Assembly (NCBI GenBank): GCA_964592475.1
Contig: CAZQEZ010000031.1
Coordinates: forward strand, 1 to 36,787
DNA from: CAZQEZ01 sp964592475
GTDB taxonomy: Bacteria > Bacteroidota > Bacteroidia > Cytophagales > Cyclobacteriaceae
Length of the DNA stretch: 36,787 nt
Direction: 5' to 3'
Made by a program: the position numbers and the translations under genes. Positions 23,869-32,959 of this stretch are shown here, in pieces. Position 1 is the stretch's first letter. Each line of letters begins with the position of its first letter. The notes below the pieces were generated by a model. That model had not been told where the DNA came from. It saw only the letters and a program-made list of their open reading frames with translations, and did not search any database.

Positions 23869-24885
23869 CTATTCATAGAAATTATTTAAATAAGCCGCGT
23901 ATTCTTTTTGATTAAGCGTAATTCGTTTCCAGGTAGCACTAATAAAACCAAGCCCATAACCGACTAATTGAATATAAGTGGTTACTACGGATAGCACTCC
24001 AATTTTAACATTCATATTTTTTGAAACTGAATCAATTATTATAATAAGCATATGAACTATTAGGGGCAATAGAAAAATAACTGAAAAAAATATTGAAGCA
24101 AACACTAAACTTATGCATCCGAGCGTAAATAGTGCAGGCAATAAATGAACAAATTTCAATGATTTAGGATGTCTTTTGTACAAGTTTATTCTGGCTACTC
24201 CCGAGTTAAATACCTGCTTAAAAAATTGCTTAAAGCTTGTTCTTCGTTTATGGTACACGAAAGCATTTTTTATCAATCCTGTTTTAAATCCATTTTCTAA
24301 TATTCGGATACTCATATCTATGTCTTCCCCGAATCTCATCTTTGAAAAGCCCTTTGTTTTATCAAAAACAGACCTGGAATATCCCATGTTAAAACTTCTT
24401 GGATGAAACTTCTCAAGCTTTTCGCTACTGCCACGAATCCCTCCTGTGGTAAAAAAGGAGGTCATAGAATAGTTAATTGCTTTTTGTAAAATGCTGAAAT
24501 TAGTATGTGCCCTATCCGGCCCACCAAAAGCATCCACGTAATTCCTTTTTAATTCATCTTGAACAACCTTAACATAATTCGGAGGTAAAACACAATCAGA
24601 ATCTAAAAATATACAATAATTTCCTTTGGCTTTTTCAAATCCATAATTTCTACTTTGGCCAGGACCAGAATTTTCTTTATAAAAATATTTTAGATCAAGT
24701 TTGTCTTGAAATTGCTTACAAATAATATCGCACTTCCTATCTGAACCATCTTCTACAATAATAACTTCAAACTGATGCACAGTTTGCTTAACCATACTTT
24801 CAAGCAGTTCTTTAACTTCAATTGGTCTATTGTACACTGGAATAATAAATGATATTGTAATATCTTCAGTTTTTCTTTCTATCAT
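23869..24885 (-). CDS. Glycosyltransferase family 2 with C-terminal membrane segments
   Basis: 338 residues. The GT-A fold motifs are SFIIPVYNRP near residue 12, VEDGSD near 46, the metal-binding DSD near 95 (FLDSDCVLPP) and FGEDIDMSIRI near 200, where ED is the usual base region. Two or three membrane spans follow at about 245-325 (ALFTLGCISLVFASIFFSV..., VGVLSVVTTYIQ...). It likely transfers a sugar to a lipid or polysaccharide on the cytoplasmic face of the inner membrane. No other glycan genes adjoin it, so the acceptor is unknown. It is convergent with uxuA; no clear terminator is seen between them. Confidence 0.88.
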   Translation of the reverse strand: MIERKTEDITISFIIPVYNRPIEVKELLESMVKQTVHQFEVIIVEDGSDRKCDIICKQFQDKLDLKYFYKENSGPGQSRNYGFEKAKGNYCIFLDSDCVLPPNYVKVVQDELKRNYVDAFGGPDRAHTNFSILQKAINYSMTSFFTTGGIRGSSEKLEKFHPRSFNMGYSRSVFDKTKGFSKMRFGEDIDMSIRILENGFKTGLIKNAFVYHKRRTSFKQFFKQVFNSGVARINLYKRHPKSLKFVHLLPALFTLGCISLVFASIFFSVIFLLPLIVHMLIIIIDSVSKNMNVKIGVLSVVTTYIQLVGYGLGFISATWKRITLNQKEYAAYLNNFYE

Positions 24886-25393
24886 ATCTTTTTAAGTTGC
24901 ATAGAACGCTAAAAGTGTGAATTTTAGCCTTGGTTCTTGCTTCTGCGATGTAAACTATGACCACCGTCAAATATATGAAATATTACCTATATTATTCTAT
25001 TGAAAGGTACCCTAACCAACCTTTTGGTAGCTTTTGCAGCTTAATTATTTGCCTTTGCTAAATTACCTGAAATACCCTTTACCGTCCAATACAGATGCTG
25101 ACATTTTTTGCTAAAACCAAGTATATAAAATAACCCTCCATCCTCTGAAAACCAGGCTTTTGTCTATCAATATTTGGCCGCAATGCTGCTGACTGAGCAC
25201 GAATTACTTTTTTTTCTTGGCATTTGCTACGCTAGCTTGTAAACAATGATATCCTACAAATGGGAGAGGCGTACACTTGACATGCTTTATGACCATTTGC
25301 TGGCAAGCTAGAAAGCAATCAAAAAAAATCGGTAGAAGCCTTGAGATGTTAATATTTAGCTGTTTTGAGCCATTTCCTAATCAAATAAATTGA
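24886..25393. other. Intergenic stretch without a recognisable gene
   Basis: About 500 bases. No open frame of convincing coding character, RNA gene or full promoter was found. There is a palindrome TCCTAATCAA/TTGATTAGGA around 25376-25398 (overlapping the microprotein stop) without a T-run, and an inverted CTAGCTTG (~25232) / CAAGCTAG (~25304) pair of unknown meaning. Confidence 0.4.
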
Positions 25394-25477
25394 TTAGGAG
25401 TCCTTAATAACTTTGTAAGTTTGATAAACAAGGTAACCTACAACCAAAAAAATTAAAATTAACACGTATAATGACAT
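25394..25477 (-). CDS. Possible 27-residue single-span membrane microprotein
   Basis: The frame encodes MSLYVLILIFLVVGYLVY followed by QTYKVIKDS: a 17-residue hydrophobic span with a short polar, Lys-containing tail. It lies 68 bases downstream of the cystathionine gamma-lyase/synthase gene on the same strand. TACCTTTG (25482-25489 read in reverse) is a -7-like box only 4 bases before the ATG, so a transcript from it would be nearly leaderless; read-through from the upstream gene is the other option. The stop lies in a hairpin. No family is known to me. Confidence 0.35.
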   Translation of the reverse strand: MSLYVLILIFLVVGYLVYQTYKVIKDS

Positions 25478-25545
25478 CTTGCAAAGGTATGCGCTTTAAT
25501 TATCATATTTTCACGCTATAGATATAAAAAGATAAATACTACCTT

Positions 25546-26703
25546 CTAAACTCTAGTAAGCCCGCTACTTAAGTCTTTGATTAGATCGTCAAGTTCTTCA
25601 TTGCCCACCGATACCCTGATCAAGCTATCAGTAATGCCTATTTTTTCTCGGTCTTCTTTAGCTATAGAGGCGTGGGTCATCGAAGCAGGATGCTCAATTA
25701 AAGATTCTACTCCACCCAGACTTTCAGCCAAAGCAAAAACACTTAAGGATTCCAGAAAAGATTTTGCTTCTTTATATCCACCGTTGATAAAGAACGTGAT
25801 AATACCACCATAACCTGACATTTGCTTTTTGGCCAATTCATGCTGCTCAAAACTTGAAAGCCCCGGATATACCACTCTTTTAACTTTTGGATTTTCTTCT
25901 AAAAATTTGGCAACAGCCATTGCATTTTGTTGATGTTTCTCCATACGAACGGCCAAAGTTTTGATGCCTCGCAATGTAAGATAACTATCGAATGGCGAAG
26001 GTACACCACCTAAAGCATTTTGGAAATATTTAATTTTTTCATATAAGGGCTTTTGATTCACCATAATAGCCCCTCCAACTACATCGCTATGACCTCCTAT
26101 ATACTTGGTGGTACTATGCAAAACTACGTCTGCACCTAGCTCTAAAGGATTTTGAAAATAAGGTGAAGCAAAAGTATTATCCACAACCAGAGTAATTTCG
26201 GTATTGGTCATACTGTTCTTTACTGCAGAAATATCTGTTAGTTTCAATAGCGGATTGGTTGGAGACTCCAGCCAAATCATTTTAGTATTTTCATTACAAG
26301 TTATATTTTCCACATTAGTGGTGTCTACATAACGAACACTGATACCAAACTTTGCGAAAGAATTGATCAATCGCCGCGAACCTCCATACAGATCATCGCT
26401 GGCCACTATTTCATCACCTTGCTTCAATAAGGCAAAAATCAGGGTAGTTTCTGCAGCTAAACCGGAAGCGAATGCCATTCCGTAGTTTGCCTTCTCTATT
26501 GCAGCCAGTTTTACCTCTAAGGCATTTCTGGTAGGATTTTCACTTCGCGAATATTCGAACCCGGAAGTTGGCACTTCTAAAACTGAGCGAGCATAGGTTG
26601 TAGATAAATGAATTGGGGCAACTACATCACCAATTTGACCTTCACCTAATTTGGGCTCTTCACCTTCGTGTATAGCTTTTGTAGAAAAACTTTTATTTTG
26701 CAT
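25546..26703 (-). CDS. Cystathionine gamma-lyase or gamma-synthase (Cys/Met metabolism PLP enzyme)
   Basis: 385 residues. Fold-type I trans-sulfuration enzyme: YSRSENPTRNALE near residue 51, the PLP-stacking ASGLAAE, VDNTFASPYFQNPL and the Schiff-base Lys200 in HSTTKYIGGHSD, followed near the end by SLGGVESLIEHPASMTH. The family includes cystathionine gamma-synthase, gamma-lyase and related enzymes, which are hard to tell apart from sequence. Because cystathionine beta-synthase lies 3 bases upstream in the same operon, gamma-lyase (cystathionine to cysteine) in reverse trans-sulfuration is the best guess. Cytoplasmic. Confidence 0.9.
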   Translation of the reverse strand: MQNKSFSTKAIHEGEEPKLGEGQIGDVVAPIHLSTTYARSVLEVPTSGFEYSRSENPTRNALEVKLAAIEKANYGMAFASGLAAETTLIFALLKQGDEIVASDDLYGGSRRLINSFAKFGISVRYVDTTNVENITCNENTKMIWLESPTNPLLKLTDISAVKNSMTNTEITLVVDNTFASPYFQNPLELGADVVLHSTTKYIGGHSDVVGGAIMVNQKPLYEKIKYFQNALGGVPSPFDSYLTLRGIKTLAVRMEKHQQNAMAVAKFLEENPKVKRVVYPGLSSFEQHELAKKQMSGYGGIITFFINGGYKEAKSFLESLSVFALAESLGGVESLIEHPASMTHASIAKEDREKIGITDSLIRVSVGNEELDDLIKDLSSGLTRV

Positions 26704-26706
26704 ATT

Positions 26707-28074
26707 CTAAATTGTTTTTAATCTTAAATAATTCACGTAATCTATTTTGGTGACTATCCCATAAAACTCGCCCTGATCTGTTTCAAGTAAAGCAACGTAA
26801 TCTTTTTTCAAAATTTCCAGTAGCTCTTCCTCACTGGCACTTGCTTTTATGGTTACCACATTTTTATTCATCACCGTGCTTACAGGGGTAGAAAAATCAT
26901 CCACATCATTGGTAAGATGAATTAAAATATCTGATTCATCTAAAACGCCAATTACCTGGTTGTTTTCCATTACCGGCACCTGGCTTATGCTAAATTCTTT
27001 CAATTTCATAAAAGCTGCACGAAGTGACTCCTTTGGCTGTACTACAATTATTTCACCGGTACCATATCTGCGAAAAACTAAATCGCGTAAATCTCCACAC
27101 TTTTCTCTATCCATAAATCCACGGTCTTTTAACCAAAGATCGTTGTACATTTTGGTTAAGTATTTATTCCCGCTGTCACAAATAAAGGTAACAACTCTTT
27201 TCTTACTGGTTTGCTCGCGGCAATATTGCAACGCAGAAGCCATTAAAGTACCAGATGACGAGCCTGCAAAAATTCCTTCCTTAATTAATAAGTCTCTCGC
27301 AGTGGTAAAACTGTCACGATCGGGAATCGAATATGCTTTATGAGTCATACTAAAATCAGCAATCGAGGGAATAAAATCTTCACCTATGCCCTCAATGAGC
27401 CATGAACCAACTTCTTCAGGAATTTTACCGGTATTGATGTATGGAGCAATAATAGAACCTGCCGGATCGGCAAGCACGAGTTCCAAATTTGGTTGAGCTT
27501 TTTTGAAAAAATTGGTAAGGCCGGTAACAGTACCCGATGATCCCACACCTAAGACTATAGCATCGACGTCACGATTCATTTGTTGCCAAATTTCAGGGCC
27601 GGTAGTAAGCTCATGCGCCAAAGGATTGGCCGGGTTGTTAAATTGATCGATATAATAGGCACTCCGTTCTTTAGCAATTCGGGCTGCTATGTCTTGATAA
27701 TACTCGGGATGACCTTTTTCTACGTCTGAACGAGTAATTAAAATATTTACTCCCATGGCTCGCAAATGATGTATTTTTTCCTGGCTCATTTTATCAGGAA
27801 TCACCAAAGTTAGTTTGTAGCCTTTGAGGGTAGCTACTAATGCCAATCCCAGCCCGGTATTGCCGGCTGTAGCTTCTATAATTTCATCTCCGGGTTTTAT
27901 TTTTCCTTTCCGCTCAGCAGCCTCAATCATAGTTAGAGCAATTCTGTCTTTAATTGACCCGCCGGGGTTTTGGTTTTCGAGTTTTACGAAAAGTTCGCAA
28001 AAACCGGTGTCAAAGTTTTTGATTTTAATCATAGGAGTATTTCCTATGCTTTCCAAGATATTGAGGTTTTCCAT
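26707..28074 (-). CDS. Cystathionine beta-synthase
   Basis: 455 residues from the ATG at 28074; the frame extends 19 codons further upstream but MENLNILESIGNTPM is the usual family start. A fold-type II PLP domain has Lys42 (GGSIKDR), the phosphate loop-type GSSGTV and SSSGT. Two CBS domains follow from about residue 335 (PKESLRAAFMKLKEF..., MNKNVVTIKASAS...). Homocysteine plus serine (or H2S-linked variants) gives cystathionine. The tandem CBS domains could sense adenosyl ligands. It is the first gene of the operon with the gamma-lyase/synthase gene 3 bases downstream; TAATTTTG at 28131-28138 (reverse strand) is a candidate -7 box. Confidence 0.92.
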   Translation of the reverse strand: MENLNILESIGNTPMIKIKNFDTGFCELFVKLENQNPGGSIKDRIALTMIEAAERKGKIKPGDEIIEATAGNTGLGLALVATLKGYKLTLVIPDKMSQEKIHHLRAMGVNILITRSDVEKGHPEYYQDIAARIAKERSAYYIDQFNNPANPLAHELTTGPEIWQQMNRDVDAIVLGVGSSGTVTGLTNFFKKAQPNLELVLADPAGSIIAPYINTGKIPEEVGSWLIEGIGEDFIPSIADFSMTHKAYSIPDRDSFTTARDLLIKEGIFAGSSSGTLMASALQYCREQTSKKRVVTFICDSGNKYLTKMYNDLWLKDRGFMDREKCGDLRDLVFRRYGTGEIIVVQPKESLRAAFMKLKEFSISQVPVMENNQVIGVLDESDILIHLTNDVDDFSTPVSTVMNKNVVTIKASASEEELLEILKKDYVALLETDQGEFYGIVTKIDYVNYLRLKTI

Positions 28075-28200
28075 AAAAAATATTTTAAAGTAAACTGGAT
28101 TATCTGAATAAAGTTCCTGTAAACCAGACACAAAATTATTTAAAAAAATTCCGAATGAAGCATGAATGAAGAGAAAAACAAAATATAATTTCTTAATAAA

Positions 28201-28527
28201 TTATATTATCAGAAGAAAACCAAAGCTGGTTTCTAACTTATAATGGCGGGTAGTAATTAATGTTCCGCCGATGTCTTCAGTGCCTTCTGTAAGGCCTTCT
28301 CCATCGCACTTGATGGCACCATCTTCCACACTCCATAGCGGGCCAACGTTATCAGCACCATAGCGCTTCCAGCCCTCCAGTGTTTCTCCATCAAATAATG
28401 TGATCCATTCATTTTCCGGTTCAGTGGTGGTAGCAGTTTCCTCCTCTTGGGTAGCAGATTTGTTAGTTTGATTGCAAGCGTCAACACCTATCAGTAGCGC
28501 CAGTAAATACAGGGTAAAAATTTTCAT
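28201..28527 (-). pseudogene. Truncated DUF1080 (3-keto-disaccharide hydrolase-like) lipoprotein
   Basis: 108 residues from the ATG at 28527. It has a signal with a lipobox-like GVDAC, an acidic linker, then the opening of a DUF1080 domain: EWITLFDGETLEGWKRYG, a WSVEDGAIKCDG strand and GTLITTRHYKLE. The domain should continue for about 150 residues (the NSGIFYR region), but here it ends after a few residues (SFGFLLII, stop). The middle and end of the domain are missing, and nothing matching follows downstream, so this is a 3'-deleted remnant. Full-length members act on 3-keto-glycosides in the periplasm. Confidence 0.75.
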
Positions 28528-28666
28528 AATAATTGGTTTTGGTGATTTTAAATGTTTGTCATGCAATGATACAAATTTGCTTATTTTATATTAAGTTAAG
28601 GGCAAATTTTAATTATTCCGGCAAATATTTCCCTAAATAAAAAAATTTAACCTACCTGAATTTTAA

Positions 28667-28698
28667 TTTGCTAATAACATCCCCTCCCCGTAACTTTA
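28667..28698 (+). promoter_or_regulatory. Promoter of the exonuclease/GIY-YIG gene
   Basis: TTTG at 28667-28670 and TAACTTTA at 28691-28698 (one base from TAnnTTTG) are 20 bases apart, the normal Bacteroidota spacing, and lie 9 bases before the ATG at 28708. Confidence 0.45.
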
Positions 28699-28707
28699 GC
28701 CCCTGAT

Positions 28708-30087
28708 ATGTTATACGCTGTAGTTGATATCGAAACCAATGGAAGTAATACTAGTCTTGGCAGAATTACCGAGGTAGCCGTATTTATTACGGATGGCACA
28801 CAAGTGCTGGAGGAGTTTAGCACTTTAGTCAACCCTGGTAAATTCATTCCTAACTATATAACTTCATTAACTGGCATTACCAATGAAATGGTAATGCTGG
28901 CACCACCTTTCAGCGAGGTAGCGCCCAGGCTTCACGAAATGCTCAAGGATAAGATTTTTGTAGCACACAATGTCAATTTTGATTTTGGATTTCTAAAAGA
29001 AGAGTTCAAACGCTGCGACATCAACTGGACAGCCAACAAACTTTGCACTGTACGATTGGGCAGAAAAATTTTTCCTGGCTTTCGTTCTTACGGTTTGGGT
29101 AATTTGTGCAAACAGTTGAACATTAGTATTTATCCTCGTCACCGGGCGATAGGTGATGCCCGTGCTACCACTACCCTTTTTATGCAAATGATGGCTCGAG
29201 ATCATCATCAGGTAATACCACAAATGCTGAAGCGTAATTCCCGGGAAGCTACTTTGCCGCCCAACATTCCACGAGAGAAAGTTGATTCTTTGCCCAATCA
29301 AGCGGGAGTTTATTATTTCCTTAATGCCAAAGGAAAGGTAGTTTATGTAGGAAAAGCAAAAGATTTAAAGAAAAGAGTTATTAGCCACTTTACCGGAAAT
29401 TCAGAACTTAAGAAACATCGCAAATTTCTGGATTATGTAGAAGATATTGATTTTGTTACCTGTGGCAATGAATTGATAGCGTTGCTTTACGAATGCCTGG
29501 AAATCAAGCGTTTAACTCCTGAATTTAATCGGGCACAAAAGTTTTTGCAGCTCAACTATGGCATCTACAGCTATGAAGACCGTAATGGCTATATACGGTT
29601 GGCTATAGCCAAAAACAGTCAGAAATGTACTCCTATCTTCACCTGTAGTTCAATGGCAGAAGCCAGAAAGATATTATTGCAAAAAGTAAGTGAATATCAG
29701 CTCTGCCCTAAATTATGCGGCCTGCAAAAATCGACCGGAGCTTGTTTCGACTTTAAAATCGGTCAGTGCAAAGGTGCTTGCATTCATGAAGAAGAAACAA
29801 TGGATTATAACCAAAGGGTAAAGGAAACCATCACTTCTTTTGAAATGCAATTAGAGTCTTTCGTGATACAGGGCAAAGGCCGCACTTCTGAGGAGAATTC
29901 GATCGTATTGGTTGAAAAAGGTAGCTTTAAAGGTTTTGGCTTTGTAGATTACGAATGTACGATCGACCATCCCGGCCAGCTGGAAAATTATATCAATTAC
30001 TACCCGGACAACCAGGACGTGCAGCGGATTTTACGCATGTATTTGAAACAACAGCACAAGGATAAAATTATACCCATTAGCGTTTGA
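28708..30087 (+). CDS. DnaQ-like 3'-5' exonuclease fused to a GIY-YIG (Cho/UvrC-type) nuclease
   Basis: 459 residues. Residues 1-165 are a DEDDh exonuclease: Asp7/Glu9 (VVDIET), Asp92 in NFDFGFL, His145 and Asp150 (HRAIGDAR). Residues about 195-275 are a GIY-YIG endonuclease of the UvrC N-terminal/Cho type: AGVYYF (GIY as GVY), YVGKAKDLKKR, then the conserved Glu region and PEFN. The C-terminal part resembles the central region of Cho-like proteins, with C-x3-C and C-x3-C pairs (CPKLCGLQ, GQCKGAC) suggestive of a metal site. It is an expected DNA repair fusion found in several phyla. Monocistronic. Confidence 0.92.
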   Translation: MLYAVVDIETNGSNTSLGRITEVAVFITDGTQVLEEFSTLVNPGKFIPNYITSLTGITNEMVMLAPPFSEVAPRLHEMLKDKIFVAHNVNFDFGFLKEEFKRCDINWTANKLCTVRLGRKIFPGFRSYGLGNLCKQLNISIYPRHRAIGDARATTTLFMQMMARDHHQVIPQMLKRNSREATLPPNIPREKVDSLPNQAGVYYFLNAKGKVVYVGKAKDLKKRVISHFTGNSELKKHRKFLDYVEDIDFVTCGNELIALLYECLEIKRLTPEFNRAQKFLQLNYGIYSYEDRNGYIRLAIAKNSQKCTPIFTCSSMAEARKILLQKVSEYQLCPKLCGLQKSTGACFDFKIGQCKGACIHEEETMDYNQRVKETITSFEMQLESFVIQGKGRTSEENSIVLVEKGSFKGFGFVDYECTIDHPGQLENYINYYPDNQDVQRILRMYLKQQHKDKIIPISV

Positions 30088-30249
30088 TTTTGTAATTATA
30101 ATTATTAACTGAATTTTCGAACCTTAAAACCATAATTACAGGCAAATCCCTGGCTATCAACTTCTTTAAAAAAATAATGTACCTGCTTCTATATTTTTCT
30201 TCCACCTACAAAGCCTTTTACTTCTATCGGTATTAGTAGAATTTCCTCA

Positions 30250-31227
30250 TTATTCTTTTAGCCTCAGTCGGGACACAACCAGGTAATCATTCTTTTTGTC
30301 AGAATTCATGGTCATCATCTCGGCTAAAAAGCCTGCCAAAAACAATTGTACTCCTACTATTAAAGCTACTAGGGCCAGGAAAAACAGCGGTTGATCTACA
30401 ATATCACGTGCTGGCAGTTGATTGCTTATTTGGATGATTTTACGAATAATAAGATAAGCTGTAACTACCAGACCGAACAAAAAAGAAAGTGTACCCAGCG
30501 TACCAAAAAAGTGCATCGGCTTTTTCTTAAATCGACTTACAAAGGTAATGGAAAGTAAATCTAAAAAGCCATTGATAAATCGCTCTAAGCCAAATTTGGT
30601 GTTACCGTATTTTCGCGCCCTGTGCACCACTACTTTTTCCCCTATTTTGCCAAAACCATTCCATTTGGCAATTACAGGTATGTACCTATGCATCTCTCCA
30701 TATACTTCCAGGCTTTGTACCACCTCAATCCTGTAAGCCTTGAGGCCACAATTAAAATCGTGCAAGTGTATTCCTGAAATTTTTCGGGTAATGTAGTTGA
30801 AAAATTTGGAAGGAATAGTTTTACTAATTGGATCATAGCGCTGCTTTTTCCACCCGGAAATAAGGTGATAGCCTTTTTCCATGATCATATTGTAAAGGCC
30901 TGGTATTTCGTCCGGGCTGTCCTGCAGATCGGCATCCATGGTAATTACTACCCTCCCGTTACAATGATTAAACCCTACATGAAGTGCCGCAGATTTACCA
31001 TAGTTTCGATTAAACTTAATTCCTTTAATTGACGGGTTTTTTTGAGAAAGTCCTTTTACTACTTCCCATGACTGATCTTCGCTGCCATCGTCAATTAAAA
31101 GTACTTCGTAGATAAAGCCGTGCTCGTCCATCACACGGCTTATCCATTGGCAAAGTTCGGGTAATGACTCTTCCTCGTTGTAAAGCGGTATTACTACCGA
31201 TATTGCTAATCCCTTCTCTTGCGTCAT
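30250..31227 (-). CDS. Glycosyltransferase family 2, DPM1/GtrB-like polyprenyl-phosphate sugar transferase
   Basis: 325 residues. GT-A motifs are SVVIPLYNEEESLPEL near residue 10, DDGSED near 47, and TMDADLQDSPDE near 96 with the DxD metal site; then SGWKKQRYDP and FNCGLKAYR, typical of dolichol- or undecaprenyl-phosphate glycosyltransferases. Two membrane spans at the C-terminus (about 240-262 and 275-300) match the GtrB/ArnC layout. It loads a sugar onto undecaprenyl phosphate on the cytoplasmic face. It lies 9 bases downstream of a DUF4199 gene, a pairing common in Bacteroidota. Confidence 0.9.
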   Translation of the reverse strand: MTQEKGLAISVVIPLYNEEESLPELCQWISRVMDEHGFIYEVLLIDDGSEDQSWEVVKGLSQKNPSIKGIKFNRNYGKSAALHVGFNHCNGRVVITMDADLQDSPDEIPGLYNMIMEKGYHLISGWKKQRYDPISKTIPSKFFNYITRKISGIHLHDFNCGLKAYRIEVVQSLEVYGEMHRYIPVIAKWNGFGKIGEKVVVHRARKYGNTKFGLERFINGFLDLLSITFVSRFKKKPMHFFGTLGTLSFLFGLVVTAYLIIRKIIQISNQLPARDIVDQPLFFLALVALIVGVQLFLAGFLAEMMTMNSDKKNDYLVVSRLRLKE

Positions 31228-31236
31228 TTGAAATTC

Positions 31237-31776
31237 TTAGTCTAATGTAGGATCTGTTTTTTTAGTAATTGCCGAAATAATAAGTGAAAGAATAAACCCA
31301 ATTAATACCGTTCCTAAAATTCCAATCACGAGGATTAAGATTGGATTATCAAATGCTTCGGTCATTCCTAGTGCTGCGTCAATTTGTTCATCAGATAAAC
31401 CCTTTTCTTCAAAAGTTCTTCTTTGTTCTTCTATTTGACGGCTCTGAAATCCAGTGTCGATGTATTTTGTATAAATCAATACAAATATACTACTTAAAGT
31501 ACCAGCAATTAATGATGTAATGGTTCCTATGCCAAGCCCTTGTCCGTAAGACATAAAACCATCACCTTTCTTCTTAAATTGATTATGTCCGTAAATGATT
31601 CCACCTATAATAATGACATAACTCAAAAAACTTATCCAGGTCTGAGTTATAACTAAATCTGTGACATAAATAATTATAGAAAACAAAACCAAAATTAACC
31701 CAAAGATTAATCCTGCATTTAAACCCGCTTTTGATACACTTATACTGGTATCTTCATAATTTAAATTTTCTTCCAT
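31237..31776 (-). CDS. DUF4199 family membrane protein
   Basis: 179 residues with four predicted membrane spans (about 17-37, 46-63, 83-106, 145-168) and a soluble helical loop of about 40 residues before the last one. The GYMSYGQGLGIGTITSLI-type segment (here FMSYGQGLGIGTITSLIAG) is the DUF4199 signature. Function unknown; the family is nearly confined to Bacteroidota. It sits between a second DUF4199 gene (59 bases upstream) and the GtrB-like gene (9 bases downstream). Confidence 0.88.
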   Translation of the reverse strand: MEENLNYEDTSISVSKAGLNAGLIFGLILVLFSIIIYVTDLVITQTWISFLSYVIIIGGIIYGHNQFKKKGDGFMSYGQGLGIGTITSLIAGTLSSIFVLIYTKYIDTGFQSRQIEEQRRTFEEKGLSDEQIDAALGMTEAFDNPILILVIGILGTVLIGFILSLIISAITKKTDPTLD

Positions 31777-31835
31777 TGTTTTAATGTTTAGTTTATTTAA
31801 TAATTTATAATTAAGCTTAAATATTTCAAAATCAA

Positions 31836-32381
31836 TTACTTAAGATACTCTTTCGGCACTCTGCGTAAAATTACACTAATTATGATCGTGACAAAAACAC
31901 CAATGCCAGCTTTACGCAAAAAATCATCCCAAGCAAGATCCGCAACCGTTATTTCATCTATCATTTCCAGGTTTTTCCGAAACCAATCTTCTCCTCGTTC
32001 CTTGACCATTTCCGACTCATTGGAGGCTAAAAAGGATCTTTGTACCTCTTTTATAGTAATTAAAAGTTCCTGATCAAAGTAACTTAAATAAAGGTAATAA
32101 AAACCTGCAGATACAATAGCGATGATCAAATAAGTAGCAGTACCCAATAGAAGCCCTTGCCAAAAATGTAATTGTTTGTGGTTGTAAACATCCCTAAACT
32201 CTTTTACTGCAAAAAAAACAAATAATATCAGAACCAACATTCCTGATAATGTATTACTGATAATGGGATTGCTTCCAATTTGATAAAGCACTACCAAAGC
32301 CACAATATTGAGAATAGCTCCGGTAAGACCATATTTTAAAGCAATTTTAAAAAAATACTTTTTCCAATTATTATCCTGCAT
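31836..32381 (-). CDS. DUF4199 family membrane protein, second copy
   Basis: 181 residues with four predicted membrane spans (about 11-31, 41-58, 77-101, 153-170). The HFWQGLLLGTATYLIIAIVS segment aligns with the signature of its neighbour. The pair is diverged, so it is an old duplication. It is the first gene of a likely three-gene operon with the other DUF4199 gene and the GtrB-like gene. Confidence 0.85.
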   Translation of the reverse strand: MQDNNWKKYFFKIALKYGLTGAILNIVALVVLYQIGSNPIISNTLSGMLVLILFVFFAVKEFRDVYNHKQLHFWQGLLLGTATYLIIAIVSAGFYYLYLSYFDQELLITIKEVQRSFLASNESEMVKERGEDWFRKNLEMIDEITVADLAWDDFLRKAGIGVFVTIIISVILRRVPKEYLK

Positions 32382-32571
32382 CTAATTTGTGCTATTACAA
32401 TATTTAGTTGATTAGTAATGCTAAATACAAAAAAATTACATTCAGGCCCAAAAATAATAAAGTTTGGCCATTTTAAAGATTAAAAACAGAATTATCACTT
32501 GAAATAATAAACTGAAGTAGTGGATAAAGATATGCTGCTATACGATGTCGTGTCTAAGAATAATGTTCCAT

Positions 32572-32607
32572 AAAAAAACTCCCAAATAAGATGAGATCTT
32601 TTGGGAG
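32572..32607 (-). terminator. Rho-independent terminator ending the copper-protein operon
   Basis: Read on the minus strand CTCCCAAA (32607-32600) pairs with TTTGGGAG (32586-32579) and is followed by seven T (32578-32572). It lies downstream of the DUF2891 gene and the small ORF at 32757-32888. The stretch 32382-32756 otherwise contains nothing recognised. Confidence 0.85.
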
Positions 32608-32756
32608 CTTTTATGCATTAACAACCAGCTATGGATTATATTAATACAATTCATGTGCCATAAATATAAGTGGCTTACTAACAGGCTTTTCTGACGTTTT
32701 AAGTTAGAGCTATAGTCTTAAAATGGGAAAATTGTTATGAAATTGAAAAATTTTTG

Positions 32757-32888
32757 TCAATTTACTTCTCTACTAGTAGGCGGTAAAGGCTCCTCCTCTA
32801 CGTCACCAATTTTTTCAATCACATTACCTTGAGAGTCATAAGTAATTTAATTTAAATTGGAGGTTAAATATTTTAAAAAGTGTTTCAT
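32757..32888 (-). pseudogene. Remnant small ORF with an in-frame stop
   Basis: From ATG 32888 the frame reads MKHFLKYLTSNLN, a TAA stop, then without shift ITYDSQGNVIEKIGD and VEEEPLPPTSREVN before TGA at 32757. The second part has an acidic, Pro-rich coding look. It is either a 43-residue gene broken by one stop or two chance pieces. No family recognised. Confidence 0.3.
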
Positions 32889-32959
32889 GTTGATTGTTCG
32901 TCTTTGGCATAACAAGCAGCCTCGACTTATGTTAAAGTTTTTATCTAAATTATAAATTA

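Noticed and set aside
25376..25398. Palindrome TCCTAATCAA...TTGATTAGGA as a rho-independent terminator
   Set aside because: There is no T-run on either side, so it is only noted as a hairpin overlapping the microprotein stop.
28075..28200. SAM-type riboswitch upstream of the cystathionine beta-synthase gene
   Set aside because: The leader is only ~55-125 bases, AT-rich, and shows no conserved riboswitch core or stems.
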